In this document: positions 1 through 9,029 of the stretch, one piece after another
How positions within the stretch are numbered: the stretch's first letter is position 1
Layout of the letters: each line of letters begins with the position of its first letter
From: COE1 sp910588595
GTDB lineage: Bacteria > Bacillota > Clostridia > Lachnospirales > Lachnospiraceae
Reading direction: 5' to 3'
DNA: 64,000 nucleotides
Assembly: GCA_948957135.1 (NCBI GenBank)
Contig: CARDBT010000001.1
Coordinates: 62,001 to 126,000, forward strand
Translations under genes and position numbers: made by a program
Notes under the pieces: model-generated
What the model was told of the DNA's origin: nothing
The model's input: only the letters and a program-made list of their open reading frames with translations
Database searches by the model: none

Positions 1-1355
1 TTGAGCACATCGAACTGCAGTACGCCTACCACACCCACAATGATCTCCTCCATACCAGTGTTAAACTCCTGGAAAATCTGGATCGCGCCCTCCTGTGCGA
101 TCTGGTTGACTCCTTTGATGAACTGTTTCCGCTTCATCGTGTCGATCTGCCTCACCCTCGCAAAGTGCTCTGGCGCAAAGGTCGGTATCCCCTCGTAACA
201 GATATTGTTCTTCGGCGCACAGACCGTGTCACCGATAGAAAAGATCCCCGGATCAAACACGCCGATGATATCACCTGCGTACGCCTCGTCAAGGATCTTG
301 CGCTCGTCCGCCATGATCTGCTGCGGCTGCGACAGGCGCATCACTTTCCCGCCCTGCACATGTTTCACCTCCGCGCTGGCGTCAAACTTGCCCGAGCAGA
401 TGCGCATAAACGCCACCCTGTCGCGGTGCGCCTTGTTCATATTCGCCTGGATCTTGAACACGAACGCCGAGAAATCATTGTCGACAGGATCGATCGTCTC
501 CCCCTGAGATATCCTCGGAAGCGGTGTTGTCGCCATCTTTAGAAAATTCTGCAGAAATACCTCCACACCGAAATTCGTGAGAGCCGATCCAAAAAACACG
601 GGCGTCAGCTTTCCCCTGCGCACCTCATCAATGTCAAACTCCGCACTCGCCCCGTCGAGCAGCTCGATCTCGTCGCGCAGCAAAGTCAGTGCCTCCTCGC
701 CGATGTTCTCGAGCAAGAGCGCCTCGTCATCCAGCGGGATCACCGTCGTCTCACCCTCTTTTGTTCCTTTCTGTGTGTCAGAATAGGTGAGCACATGGTT
801 CCCATGCCTGTCATAGACCCCCTTAAAACGCTTTCCCGAACCGATCGGCCAGTTGACAGGACAAGTAGCGATACCAAGCTCCTTCTCGATCTCGTCAAGG
901 AGCTCGAACGTGTCATTGGCATCCCTGTCCATCTTATTGATAAACGTAAAAATGGGAATCCCCCTCATACCACAGACCTTAAAAAGCTTTCTCGTCTGCG
1001 CCTCAACTCCCTTTGACGCATCGATCACCATGACTGCCGAATCCGCCGCCATGAGCGTCCTGTACGTATCCTCCGAGAAATCCTGATGCCCCGGCGTATC
1101 CAGGATATTGATGCAATAGCCGTCGTAATTGAACTGCAGGACAGAGGATGTGACCGAGATCCCTCTCTCCTTCTCGATCTCCATCCAATCCGAGACCGCA
1201 TGTCTTGCTGTCGCCTTGCCCTTGACGCTCCCTGCGAGATTGATGGCGCCTCCATACAGCAAAAATTTTTCTGTCAAGGTCGTCTTGCCGGCATCGGGGT
1301 GCGATATGATGGCGAACGTCCTCCTCTTGTTTATTTCCTCTGCAATTGTACTCAC
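1..1355 (-). CDS. prfC: Peptide chain release factor 3 (3'-truncated by window edge)
   Basis: RF3 is a translational GTPase that recycles RF1/RF2 from the ribosome after termination. The reverse-strand frame is open from a GTG at 1353-1355, with GGAGG 8 nt upstream at 1364-1368, to the window edge, giving about 451 codons. Visible motifs are the P-loop SHPDAGKTT (about residues 18-26), DTPGHQDFSEDT as G3 and NKMD as G4. The segment after the G domain (GIPTFAPEHFARV) fits RF3 better than EF-G. The family is about 530 residues long, so roughly the last 75-80 are outside the window. The next gene downstream is not visible; deoB lies behind it on the same strand. Confidence 0.93.
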   Translation of the reverse strand, partial: MSTIAEEINKRRTFAIISHPDAGKTTLTEKFLLYGGAINLAGSVKGKATARHAVSDWMEIEKERGISVTSSVLQFNYDGYCINILDTPGHQDFSEDTYRTLMAADSAVMVIDASKGVEAQTRKLFKVCGMRGIPIFTFINKMDRDANDTFELLDEIEKELGIATCPVNWPIGSGKRFKGVYDRHGNHVLTYSDTQKGTKEGETTVIPLDDEALLLENIGEEALTLLRDEIELLDGASAEFDIDEVRRGKLTPVFFGSALTNFGVEVFLQNFLKMATTPLPRISQGETIDPVDNDFSAFVFKIQANMNKAHRDRVAFMRICSGKFDASAEVKHVQGGKVMRLSQPQQIMADERKILDEAYAGDIIGVFDPGIFSIGDTVCAPKNNICYEGIPTFAPEHFARVRQIDTMKRKQFIKGVNQIAQEGAIQIFQEFNTGMEEIIVGVVGVLQFDVL

Positions 1356-1395
1356 TGATCTATCCTCCGTCTATCTTTCATAATGATTTATATCT

Positions 1396-2562
1396 TTATA
1401 TGACAGCGTACATACTTGTCCCACATGTCTTCTGCTCCACGCCGAGATGATCAAGAACTGTCGCCGCGATATCTGCAAATGTCTCACGCGTGCCGTGATT
1501 GACCGGCTTTACTTTTTTGCCGTACATGATAAAGGGCGTGTACTCCCTTGTGTGATCTGTCGTTTTCGTGTACGCGGGATCACAGCCGTGGTCAGCAGTG
1601 ACCATCAGTATATCCTCCTCCCGGAGCTTCCCCATGATCTCAGGCAGCTTTTCATCAAAATATGCCAATGCCCTTGCATAGCCGTCCACATCCCTGCGAT
1701 GGCCATAGAGCATATCGTAATCCACAAGATTGACAAAGCACATTCCCTCAAAATCCCTGTCCAGATACTCAAGCGTACGCTCTATGCCCTCTGCGTTCCC
1801 GCTTGTATACACAAACTCTGTGATGCCCTTTCCGGCAAATATATCATTGATCTTCCCCACAGCGATCACGTCCCTGCCCGCCTCCTTGAGCTGGTCCAGC
1901 ATCGTGGTCTGCGGCGGCAGCAGCGAATAGTCATGGCGGTGTGCCGTGCGGGTGTAATCTCCTGATGTGCCCGTGAACGGTCTCGCGATGACGCGCCCTA
2001 CCCCGTGCTCTCCCTGGAGCATCGCCCTCGCCTTCCTGCAATAGTCATACAAAGTCTCCAACGGCACGACCTCCTCATGTGCCGCGACCTGAAAAACACT
2101 GTCCGCGGATGTGTACACGATCAGATCCCCCGTTCTCACATGCTCATCGCCGTAATCCCTGATCACCTCTGTGCCGGAGTATGTCTTGTTGCAGAGCACA
2201 CCCCTGCCCGTAAGCTTTGAGAAATCATCGATCACTTCCTCCGGAAATCCATTGGGATACGTCGGCAGCGGCTCTTTTGATACCAGACCAGCGATCTCCC
2301 AATGGCCGATCGTTGTATCTTTGCCCCGTGAAGCCTCCTTCATCCTGGCAACTGCCGCAAGCGGGTTCTTTGCGGGCTCCTGCCCCCTGCACCGAACACC
2401 CTCGATATTAAAAAGCCCCAGTTTCTGCAGATTTGGCACATGAAAAAATGAGCTCTCAGAGACGGAGCCTATGGTACTCACACCCCTGTCACCATAGGCT
2501 TCCGCATCCTCCATCTCACCGATCCCAAAGCTGTCTAACACAATCAAAAATACTCTTTTCAT
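1396..2562 (-). CDS. deoB: Phosphopentomutase
   Basis: DeoB interconverts (deoxy)ribose 1-phosphate and 5-phosphate, linking nucleoside salvage to the pentose phosphate pathway; it is a cytosolic, metal-dependent enzyme of the alkaline phosphatase superfamily. The 388-residue product has the usual family length. It starts MKRVFLIVLDSFGIGE, which carries the first metal-binding Asp. It contains DTTIGHWE, where the family's phosphorylated Thr lies, and TADHGCDP plus DHTREYTP near the C-terminus, which supply metal ligands. An AGGAGC ribosome site precedes the ATG. It lies 40 bp upstream of prfC on the same strand. No purine phosphorylase gene is adjacent. Confidence 0.96.
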   Translation of the reverse strand: MKRVFLIVLDSFGIGEMEDAEAYGDRGVSTIGSVSESSFFHVPNLQKLGLFNIEGVRCRGQEPAKNPLAAVARMKEASRGKDTTIGHWEIAGLVSKEPLPTYPNGFPEEVIDDFSKLTGRGVLCNKTYSGTEVIRDYGDEHVRTGDLIVYTSADSVFQVAAHEEVVPLETLYDYCRKARAMLQGEHGVGRVIARPFTGTSGDYTRTAHRHDYSLLPPQTTMLDQLKEAGRDVIAVGKINDIFAGKGITEFVYTSGNAEGIERTLEYLDRDFEGMCFVNLVDYDMLYGHRRDVDGYARALAYFDEKLPEIMGKLREEDILMVTADHGCDPAYTKTTDHTREYTPFIMYGKKVKPVNHGTRETFADIAATVLDHLGVEQKTCGTSMYAVI

Positions 2563-2664
2563 ATGTGCTCCTTTCCGCCAGACCGCCCTTCAAACACACA
2601 TGATCAAGGCAGTTTGCAATATAATACTTTAGTATACCACATTTATCCAATTAATTCCACACAT

Positions 2665-3513
2665 TTATTCATCGACAGATATATTGTCGGAGACACCGTC
2701 AGACACACTGTTTGTAATACCGGATACTGTTATGATGATATTTTCCGGAACGATATCTGTTTTTCTCTGTACGATGTCCAGAATCTGGGCAGTCTGTGAC
2801 TCTGTAAGGTTTGCTGCCTCCACCATGACATCTGCTTTGTCACCGCTGATACTCACTACTGTCTGTGCAAATCCTTTCGCCTCGAGAAGCATCTGCGCAT
2901 CGGATTCCTTCTGGGCGGTCTCCGTCAGTGCGATCATACTATTTATGGCTTCCTTTTTTGCCTCTTCCGTAAGCTCTTCACTTTGAATGATCTCCAGGAG
3001 AGACTCTTTGTTCTGCGCCCTGGTCTGTTCTTTTAAGAGCTTTGCGCCCGCGAGCGTAGACACACCTGATGCACTCGTAAACACTGCCTCTCCCGGTACC
3101 TCCTGCTCGATCACAGTCGCTCCGGACTCATCCGTGTTGGCAGCGAGTACATCTGCTGCTGACGGATCGCCTGCAGCTGTCGTGTCGAGCGCGCTGTCCG
3201 ACACAGCGTTCATGTCACTGCTCAGGTAGTTGTCTGTGATCGTCACATCGTCTGTGTCGAGACTTGCTATGTCCGTGTTCTCTCCTGCTGCCGACGCGTA
3301 ATCCTGGATCTCACCATCTGTATCTTCCCTAAGCGATATGGCATACATATCTTCATCAGAGATATCATATGTAAGCTCGCTGCTGCTGCCGTCTACAGAT
3401 ATAAAATCCTCTTCTCCAATCTTGGTACCCGCAAAGTTCAGATAGCCTGCTACCGCTATCATGACTGCCAGTGCCGTAATCATAATCTGGTTCTTTCTTA
3501 ATATTTTTTTCAC
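2665..3513 (-). CDS. spoIIIAH: Stage III sporulation protein AH
   Basis: SpoIIIAH is the mother-cell partner of forespore SpoIIQ and forms a YscJ/FliF-like ring in the channel that crosses the two engulfed-forespore membranes. The GTG at 3511-3513 is chosen because AGGAAGG lies just upstream and the protein then begins VKKILRKNQIMIT, the family's usual N-terminus. An ATG at 3609 would add 32 polar residues not expected in the family. A single membrane segment (about residues 10-28) is followed by an acidic, low-complexity Ser/Thr/Asp linker. The C-terminal domain of about 100 residues contains QTVVSISGDKADVMV-type strands. Last gene of the spoIIIA operon. Confidence 0.92.
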   Translation of the reverse strand: MKKILRKNQIMITALAVMIAVAGYLNFAGTKIGEEDFISVDGSSSELTYDISDEDMYAISLREDTDGEIQDYASAAGENTDIASLDTDDVTITDNYLSSDMNAVSDSALDTTAAGDPSAADVLAANTDESGATVIEQEVPGEAVFTSASGVSTLAGAKLLKEQTRAQNKESLLEIIQSEELTEEAKKEAINSMIALTETAQKESDAQMLLEAKGFAQTVVSISGDKADVMVEAANLTESQTAQILDIVQRKTDIVPENIIITVSGITNSVSDGVSDNISVDE

Positions 3514-3615
3514 CAAACCATATCCTTCCTGTTCTTTCTCTTTGCTACTTCTATCATATTCATCGCATACTTTTCTTAGACTTAATATTTTTAACTTTTT
3601 CACATTCATTTCATT

Positions 3616-4224
3616 TTACTCCATCACTAACACTTCAACTTTATTTGCCTCCACGCCGTACAGTGCCATCACAAGCCTGACGATCTGGAGTTTTACCGCC
3701 TCATTCGACGCCCCCTTCGCAGAGATCACCACGCCGTCAACTTTTGGTTTTTTCGTCTGTGAGACAAACGGCACCTCGTTTCCGTTTTCATTTGTCGTAA
3801 ACACTGTCGTCTCCTCCTTTCGAAGCTCGCTGTTCTCACCGTTGACAGAATTGGACATGGGAACATCCTTCTCTACGATATACTCCTGAGAATTTTTCAT
3901 ATAGATCAGTACTTTGACCTCTCCCACACCCGCCACGCTGGACAAGAAATCTTCCAGCTCTCTCTCAAGCCCTCTTCTGTACTCGTCCGTGGAAATCTCA
4001 CTCTTTTCACTCCCACCTGTCTGTACATTTCCCACAGTCTCTGTGCTCTCGGTCTTCTTTTGATTTTTTTTCGACAGATAACTGCTGCCTGTGTTTCCAG
4101 TCGGCAGCAGGATGACAAAGATCAATATTCCGCTCAGAAAGATAATGAGCATCGTCTCCTTTGTCGGTCGTCCAGATCCTCCGCTAATGATCGTCCGGAT
4201 CCTGTCGCGAATCTTCCCTGGCAT
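3616..4224 (-). CDS. spoIIIAG: Stage III sporulation protein AG
   Basis: SpoIIIAG forms a large ring in the intermembrane space of the feeding channel between mother cell and forespore. The start at 4222-4224 is supported by GGAGG at 4233-4237, 8 nt upstream; more upstream in-frame ATGs lie inside spoIIIAF and have poorer sites. The product has one membrane segment near the N-terminus (LIIFLSGILIFVILLP), then a polar linker, then the conserved ring domain with GVGEVKVLIYM and GVVISAKGASNEAVKLQI. It overlaps the end of spoIIIAF by 41 bp, suggesting translational coupling. The length (about 202 aa) is normal. Confidence 0.93.
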   Translation of the reverse strand: MPGKIRDRIRTIISGGSGRPTKETMLIIFLSGILIFVILLPTGNTGSSYLSKKNQKKTESTETVGNVQTGGSEKSEISTDEYRRGLERELEDFLSSVAGVGEVKVLIYMKNSQEYIVEKDVPMSNSVNGENSELRKEETTVFTTNENGNEVPFVSQTKKPKVDGVVISAKGASNEAVKLQIVRLVMALYGVEANKVEVLVME

Positions 4225-4570
4225 CCTCTTCACCTCCATTCCTGCTGTCATACTCCTCATGTGCTTCGCCTATGATCTTCTCCTCCCAGAGCTGTTCATA
4301 GTACGCTGCCCCGTCATAGATCTGGTCAGTCTCTGTCATCTCCCGCCACTCCTGCTCCCACCTAGAATACATCAAGTCCGCCTCTGAAAATCCGTTCTCG
4401 ATCTGCCCCACAAAAGAAAAGACCACATTGCAGCAGATACACATTGTCAGCAGATAGGAAAATAATTTGAGATATTTCTGGTACACACTCCCCTCCGTGA
4501 GCTGGACCAGGCACTGGAAACAGATCACGGTATACACCAGACGTCTTACCTCCGCCGCCAAAACTTCCAT
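4184..4570 (-). CDS. spoIIIAF: Stage III sporulation protein AF
   Basis: SpoIIIAF is a small mother-cell membrane protein of the SpoIIIA-SpoIIQ channel. The 128-residue product has two hydrophobic N-terminal segments (around TVICFQCLVQL and FSYLLTMCICCNVVFSFVG), then a very acidic soluble tail ending in EDSRQDPDDH. It was assigned mainly by position between AE and AG and by this topology. It is shorter than the roughly 200-residue Bacillus protein, so the C-terminal soluble domain seems reduced. Its end overlaps spoIIIAG. Confidence 0.82.
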   Translation of the reverse strand: MEVLAAEVRRLVYTVICFQCLVQLTEGSVYQKYLKLFSYLLTMCICCNVVFSFVGQIENGFSEADLMYSRWEQEWREMTETDQIYDGAAYYEQLWEEKIIGEAHEEYDSRNGGEEDAREDSRQDPDDH

Positions 4571-4601
4571 AATCTCCCCCTTATATCCGTTGTTTCGTTC
4601 C

Positions 4602-5666
4602 TTAACTCGTAGCGTTCGTAACTGCCGCTATCGTCACAAAAAACAGTGTTGTGACCGTGATCAATATACGCAGCAGCATAAATCCTGCCTCTGAGATGTA
4701 CTCGACACACTTCATCATCTGGCGCTCACCGCAGATACTTCCCAGTGCGCCGCTCACCTTAATGATCAGGAGGATCATAAATGCCTTGATGATCGGCGCC
4801 AGGATCAGCAGGATCAGCACCACTAGGATCAGCACCCCAAGACTGTTTTTGATCGCGATCGCCGACGCCAGTGTCACACTTGATACCGACTCCACGATAT
4901 CGCCGATCCCCGGTATCGCCCCCGCCGTCTTCTGGATCACCGCATTGTTCGTCTTGTCGACCACAGGCGTGATGATCACCTGCAGGATCCCGCCCCCCGA
5001 CATCACCACTACCATTGCTTTGAGCACCCACTGCATTCCCTTTTTGATGAGTTCCATCAGTCCCTTGAAGCGCTCCTCACCCCAGATGCTCTCCACCACG
5101 CCAAGCATCACATACCCCTCGACCACTGTTGTCAGGGAAGACGCAATGATCCCTTCTATGAGGCACAGAAACCCCAAAAGCATCTTATAAAAGATCAGCG
5201 CCGTGAGCCCGGACCCCGCTGCTGCGATGCAGATCATATATGCCGGAATCATCAATTTCAAAAAATCGATCATTTGTACCATTGTCTCCTCGACGATCCC
5301 CAGCACCTCGTGAAACGCATCGATCAACACGACCAGCTGGCATAGTATGAAGAATGTCTTCGCCGCCTTCGCCGCCCCCTCATTCTTGAGCGCTGACATC
5401 AGATTGCTCACCATCGCAACGAGAATGAACAGTATCAGCACTGTGATGAACAGCCTCCTCCAATCGTCAAATACGCCAATCACGGATTCCCTGATATATC
5501 TCCAGAACACCCCCGGATCCAACACCCAGTTTCCTTTTAGGACATCCTCTATGAAATCCATAGAGTCCGCATTTTTTCCTGGCAGCAGATCTCCTAAAAG
5601 GTTATCCAGCATCCTCAGATCCGGCAGGATATCGATCTCCTGCCATAAACCTATCTCCTGACTCAT
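4602..5666 (-). CDS. spoIIIAE: Stage III sporulation protein AE
   Basis: SpoIIIAE is the polytopic membrane protein of the forespore channel. The start is placed at 5664-5666: GGAGG lies 9-10 nt upstream and this ATG overlaps the stop codon of spoIIIAD, a typical coupled arrangement. The longer reading frame to 5789 runs inside spoIIIAD out of frame and looks artificial. The 354-residue product has many hydrophobic segments, including FILVAMVSNLMS, LIPAYMICIAAAGSGLTALIFY and a strongly hydrophobic region near the C-terminus (LVVLILLILAPIIKAFMILLIIK). Bacillus SpoIIIAE is about 400 aa with a signal peptide; the shorter N-terminus here has no clear signal. Confidence 0.92.
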   Translation of the reverse strand: MSQEIGLWQEIDILPDLRMLDNLLGDLLPGKNADSMDFIEDVLKGNWVLDPGVFWRYIRESVIGVFDDWRRLFITVLILFILVAMVSNLMSALKNEGAAKAAKTFFILCQLVVLIDAFHEVLGIVEETMVQMIDFLKLMIPAYMICIAAAGSGLTALIFYKMLLGFLCLIEGIIASSLTTVVEGYVMLGVVESIWGEERFKGLMELIKKGMQWVLKAMVVVMSGGGILQVIITPVVDKTNNAVIQKTAGAIPGIGDIVESVSSVTLASAIAIKNSLGVLILVVLILLILAPIIKAFMILLIIKVSGALGSICGERQMMKCVEYISEAGFMLLRILITVTTLFFVTIAAVTNATS

Positions 5667-6043
5667 CGCATCATTCCCTCCAGCATGTCTATCATGATCC
5701 GTATGATCGGAAAACCTGCCACCATGATCGCAACTTTGCCAAAAAGCTCTATGTGGTTGCTGAGTGCCGAATACCCGGAATCTTTGCACAGATTCGACGC
5801 AAAATCACACACATAAGTGATGCCTATGATCTTTAAAAGCAGTGATACATAGGCGATATTCCCGCCAAGCGCTGACTCCCACTCCTCCAGTTCGTCCACT
5901 GCATTCCCCAGCACCGCAAGGATCCTGGCTGCGATAAAGAAGCTCACTAAAATAATGATCAGCGTCGCAAACTCCGGCTTGTCTTTCTTGATGACAAGCG
6001 CCGCAAAAAGACCTGCTATGGCAAGCACACAAATCTGAATCAT
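5663..6043 (-). CDS. spoIIIAD: Stage III sporulation protein AD
   Basis: SpoIIIAD is a small integral membrane protein of the forespore channel complex. The 126-residue product is almost entirely hydrophobic, with likely membrane segments at about residues 2-20, 28-46, 68-85 and 100-118. It sits in the conserved order AC-AD-AE, 23 bp after spoIIIAC, and its stop codon overlaps the spoIIIAE start by 4 bp. The length matches the family. Confidence 0.92.
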   Translation of the reverse strand: MIQICVLAIAGLFAALVIKKDKPEFATLIIILVSFFIAARILAVLGNAVDELEEWESALGGNIAYVSLLLKIIGITYVCDFASNLCKDSGYSALSNHIELFGKVAIMVAGFPIIRIMIDMLEGMMR

Positions 6044-6066
6044 ACAATGCCTCCATCAAAATCAAA

Positions 6067-6273
6067 TCACAAAGCAAATAGATCCTGTATCATCTCAAAA
6101 AGCTGGTATATGTAAGGAACGATCCAGGAGAGCACCAGCACCAGTCCGGCAAGGCTTATGAGAAACGCATGTTCTTCCCTGCCGCTGTGCTTCAGCACCT
6201 GCCCCAATATCGTGATCAATATGCCGACTGCCGCTATCTTAAATATCAGACTGACTTCCATTTTCATCCCCAT
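6067..6273 (-). CDS. spoIIIAC: Stage III sporulation protein AC
   Basis: SpoIIIAC is a very small two-helix membrane protein, related to SpoIIID-region membrane components and conserved in spore formers. The 68-residue product contains the family signature LIFKIAAVGI followed by QVLKHSGREEHAFLISLAGL, then a second hydrophobic helix. The first Met or the third codon Met could be the start. It belongs to the spoIIIA operon, between AB and AD. Confidence 0.92.
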   Translation of the reverse strand: MGMKMEVSLIFKIAAVGILITILGQVLKHSGREEHAFLISLAGLVLVLSWIVPYIYQLFEMIQDLFAL

Positions 6274-6333
6274 TTCATGAATACTCCGTATTATTTTTTC
6301 TCATATGGAAAACTAAAGTGCAGGCGTGTACAC

Positions 6334-6855
6334 CTACAAAAACAAAATGATACACAATATCCCCGTCAGTGTGCTAAGTGCTTTGATCAACCTGCTGTTC
6401 TCGTTCTTTTTCACCGTAAGCCTGTCTATCTCACTGTCTATCTCCGACTCAAACAATCGAAGCGCCTCCACCTGCAGCCGCTCTCCTTCGTATTCAAAAC
6501 AATTGCCCATTTTTGCAAGATATCGTATTCCGATCTGCGAAAATCCTGCCCCGTTCTTCCTTGCATGGACCGCCTCGCTCCATATGTCGACCAGCGAACT
6601 TCCGTTCCGTTCCTTCATGCACTGTGCGACATCCCTCAAAAAGACAGCATATTGCTGCTCTGCCTTGGCGGCTATGATATCAAAGATTTCCTCCATTGGC
6701 CTGTGCATGTATGTGATCTCTCCTGCAATACACAGAAGAATCTGTTTCTGCTGTTTCAAATGCCAGATATCACTGTCCATCTCACCGCAGAGTGACCAGC
6801 CAAACCCGAGCGCACCTGTCATCACGCAGGCACCTGCAACAAATTTCTGCCACAT
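6334..6855 (-). CDS. spoIIIAB: Stage III sporulation protein AB
   Basis: SpoIIIAB resembles the GspF/PilC inner-membrane family of secretion systems and is thought to work with the SpoIIIAA ATPase. The 173-residue product has an N-terminal hydrophobic segment (FVAGACVMTGALGFGWSL), a helical cytoplasmic middle, and a C-terminal hydrophobic segment ending IKALSTLTGILCIILFL. Length and topology match the family. It overlaps spoIIIAA by 34 bp, which suggests coupled translation. Confidence 0.92.
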   Translation of the reverse strand: MWQKFVAGACVMTGALGFGWSLCGEMDSDIWHLKQQKQILLCIAGEITYMHRPMEEIFDIIAAKAEQQYAVFLRDVAQCMKERNGSSLVDIWSEAVHARKNGAGFSQIGIRYLAKMGNCFEYEGERLQVEALRLFESEIDSEIDRLTVKKNENSRLIKALSTLTGILCIILFL

Positions 6856-7766
6856 AATCTGTTCCCCTCCCTGTCATACACTTCAAAATACCTGTCCATC
6901 TTACTATCTATGGACAACACGACAAACCGGTCTATGAGACCTAACTGAAGGATCCGTTCCATCTCCGCCTTGTGCCGGATATCCTCAATGGAATTTCCGT
7001 GAACCGTCGACAGAATGCTGCATCCGCTCACCCCCGCATGGAGGATCGCCTCAGCGTCCGCACTTTTTCCGATCTCATCAATGGCGATCACCCTCGGTGC
7101 AAAAGTTCGCACCAGTATGGAGATCCCCTGCTGTTTATCTCCGCCTGTGATAATATCCGTACGCTCACCGCAGTCGAGCATAGCGCTTCCCTTATATGCC
7201 CCCGCGATCTCGCCTCTCTCGTCGATCACGCCCACATTGTACCCTTTATAACCATCACTTCCGTTGGATATCAGGCGAATCGCATCCCGCAGGAGCGTTG
7301 TCTTGCCGACTCCCGGCGGCGAGATGATCAGGGTATTCAATGGCGTGCTCTCCTTTGCGCTGCGATAAAGATAATGGAGCATTTTCTCCGCGATCCCCTT
7401 ATGTTCGTGCGCCAGTCTGATATTCATATAACGGATATATCTGGCGATGAATCCGCCGCCGGCAGCAGTCACCAGCTCCCCTGTGATCCCGATGCGATGT
7501 CCACCCTCCACCATGATAAATCCCTGCTTCCGCTCTTCTTCATAGGCATACACGGAGTCATGGCACAGATAGCGGAATATCTCTTCCATCTCCTGCTCCC
7601 CGTATATCATGGGAAGCCTGTGATCGCGGTCAGACAATATCCGCACCGGTTGATTGACGCGCAATCTGATTTCCTGTATCTGTTCGAAACGCACTCCGCT
7701 TCTCTCCCAGTCATTCCTAAGCCTCTGTGGAAAAAACTGCAGGATCCGATTATCCGCTGCCATCAT
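6822..7766 (-). CDS. spoIIIAA: Stage III sporulation protein AA, secretion-type ATPase
   Basis: SpoIIIAA is a GspE/VirB11-like cytoplasmic ATPase that energises the mother cell to forespore channel. The 314-residue product carries the Walker A motif SPPGVGKTTLL at about residues 148-158 and the acidic stretch VIAIDEIG as Walker B. The N-terminal part (IQEIRLRVNQPVRILSD) is typical of the family. It is the first gene of an eight-gene minus-strand operon running to spoIIIAH. A GGAGG-rich ribosome site lies directly upstream. A candidate sigma-E promoter is annotated at 7806-7833. Confidence 0.95.
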   Translation of the reverse strand: MMAADNRILQFFPQRLRNDWERSGVRFEQIQEIRLRVNQPVRILSDRDHRLPMIYGEQEMEEIFRYLCHDSVYAYEEERKQGFIMVEGGHRIGITGELVTAAGGGFIARYIRYMNIRLAHEHKGIAEKMLHYLYRSAKESTPLNTLIISPPGVGKTTLLRDAIRLISNGSDGYKGYNVGVIDERGEIAGAYKGSAMLDCGERTDIITGGDKQQGISILVRTFAPRVIAIDEIGKSADAEAILHAGVSGCSILSTVHGNSIEDIRHKAEMERILQLGLIDRFVVLSIDSKMDRYFEVYDREGNRLCGRNLLQVPA

Positions 7767-7805
7767 ATCGCCCCCTCCTGTACCAATACATTTTGTCCAT
7801 ACCTC

Positions 7806-7833
7806 AATATATGTCCCAATTTTTAAAATATGA
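7806..7833 (-). promoter_or_regulatory. Candidate sigma-E promoter of the spoIIIA operon
   Basis: Read on the minus strand, TCATATT (7827-7833) matches the sigma-E -35 consensus KMATATT. CATATATT (7806-7813) matches CATACAHT at seven of eight positions. The spacing is 13 bp, slightly under the usual 14-15. It lies about 40 bp upstream of the spoIIIAA start. The sigma-E role of this operon in Bacillus supports the reading; the match itself is only suggestive. Confidence 0.4.
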
Positions 7834-7898
7834 ATATTTGCCTTACATTAAAATATTCTTTTTTGTGATCAAATAAAGATGTTTTTTCCCGTAAGCAG

Positions 7899-7927
7899 TT
7901 GAAAACGATTTCCGTATCGTGTAAACT
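7899..7927 (+). promoter_or_regulatory. lacI-type gene promoter with overlapping operator
   Basis: TTGAAA (7899-7904) and TAAACT (7922-7927) are separated by 17 bp and form a plausible sigma-A promoter. GAAAACGATTTC (7901-7912) is a nearly perfect palindrome around a central CG, the form of operator used by LacI-family proteins. It covers the -35 box. This suggests that the regulator at 7964 represses itself. Confidence 0.5.
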
Positions 7928-7963
7928 ATTTTAAAGGAAATTTTTGAAGGTGAGTATTAAATC

Positions 7964-8971
7964 ATGATAACAATAAAAGATATCGCAAACCGCCTGGGTA
8001 TTGCTCCTAGTACCGTCTCTAAAGGTCTGAACGATGCCAACGACATCAGCCCCGAATTGAAGAAATTGGTTCTGGACACTGCGATCGAGATGGGCTATGT
8101 CACCAAGCGTATGAAAAAAGAAACCAGAAAACGTTTATGCGTGTTTGTCGAGAATATGCAGTATGAAAAACCAGGAGATTTTGGTTTTGACATCATATTG
8201 GGCTTCAAGCAGGCAGCAGTGCGCGACAACTGGGAGATCACCGTCACCCCTATCACCCCGCTGCTGCAGCTGCGTGATCCCTATGACAGATATATGGTAC
8301 AGAACGGATACCACGGCGGTTTTCTCGTTGGCTTTGCCCTGAAGGATCCTTGGATGGAACAGCTTGAGACCACCACCATCCCAACGGTGCTTTTTGACAA
8401 TTACATCAAAAAAAATCCAAACATTGCCTGCGTTGGCACTGACAGCTTTGAGGGCATCGACCTCGCGATCGACCACCTGACGGAGCTCGGTCATTCCAAG
8501 ATCGCACTTCTGAACGGCTCGCCCGACTCCATGGTGACAGTAAACAGATATGATGCGTACGTCAGCAGTATGCAGAATCATAAACTAGATATCAACAAAA
8601 ATTTGGTCGCATATGGATATTATGTTGAGGAAAGTGCAAAGTACCATCTCCCAACACTGATCGAAAACGGTGCCACTGCCATTTTGTGCGGCAATGATCT
8701 TTTGGCGGTCGGCGTGATCAGGGAGTGCAGGCGGCTTCACATCAAGATCCCACAGGAACTGAGTGTTGTCGGTTTTGACAACCTGCCAGTCTCGGCAGCA
8801 GTCTCGCCTGCCCTGACTACGATCAACCAGGACCGGATAGACCTTGGCAGGAATTCCTACGCGGCACTCTACTGGCTGATAGCCAAAGTACCGATATCGA
8901 GATCGATGCTGCGTCCGCGCCTGATCGTGAGGGACTCAACTGCCCAAGCCGCCCTGCCGTCAATAGAGTAG
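7964..8971 (+). CDS. LacI-family transcriptional regulator
   Basis: The 335-residue product has an N-terminal LacI helix-turn-helix (ITIKDIANRLGIAPSTVSKGLND, residues 2-24) followed by a hinge and a periplasmic-binding-protein-like sensor domain. The C-terminal ELSVVGFDNLPVSA and PALTTINQDRIDLG are the usual LacI core motifs. The family binds sugars or related ligands. There is no transporter or glycosidase next to it, so the ligand and targets are unknown; autoregulation is likely from the operator at 7901-7912. It is transcribed divergently from spoIIIAA. Confidence 0.93.
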   Translation: MITIKDIANRLGIAPSTVSKGLNDANDISPELKKLVLDTAIEMGYVTKRMKKETRKRLCVFVENMQYEKPGDFGFDIILGFKQAAVRDNWEITVTPITPLLQLRDPYDRYMVQNGYHGGFLVGFALKDPWMEQLETTTIPTVLFDNYIKKNPNIACVGTDSFEGIDLAIDHLTELGHSKIALLNGSPDSMVTVNRYDAYVSSMQNHKLDINKNLVAYGYYVEESAKYHLPTLIENGATAILCGNDLLAVGVIRECRRLHIKIPQELSVVGFDNLPVSAAVSPALTTINQDRIDLGRNSYAALYWLIAKVPISRSMLRPRLIVRDSTAQAALPSIE

Positions 8972-9029
8972 AAGGCGGAGATTAACCCCGTCCTCTCAGT
9001 CGAGTAAGTGAGCGGATTTGCACATCAAT

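Noticed and set aside
3511..3609. N-terminal 32-codon extension of spoIIIAH
   Set aside because: The internal GTG has a clear ribosome site and gives the usual family N-terminus; the extension is polar and unlike the family.
6972..7826. A 284-codon plus-strand frame antisense to spoIIIAA
   Set aside because: It covers the ATPase gene on the wrong strand and has no family resemblance.
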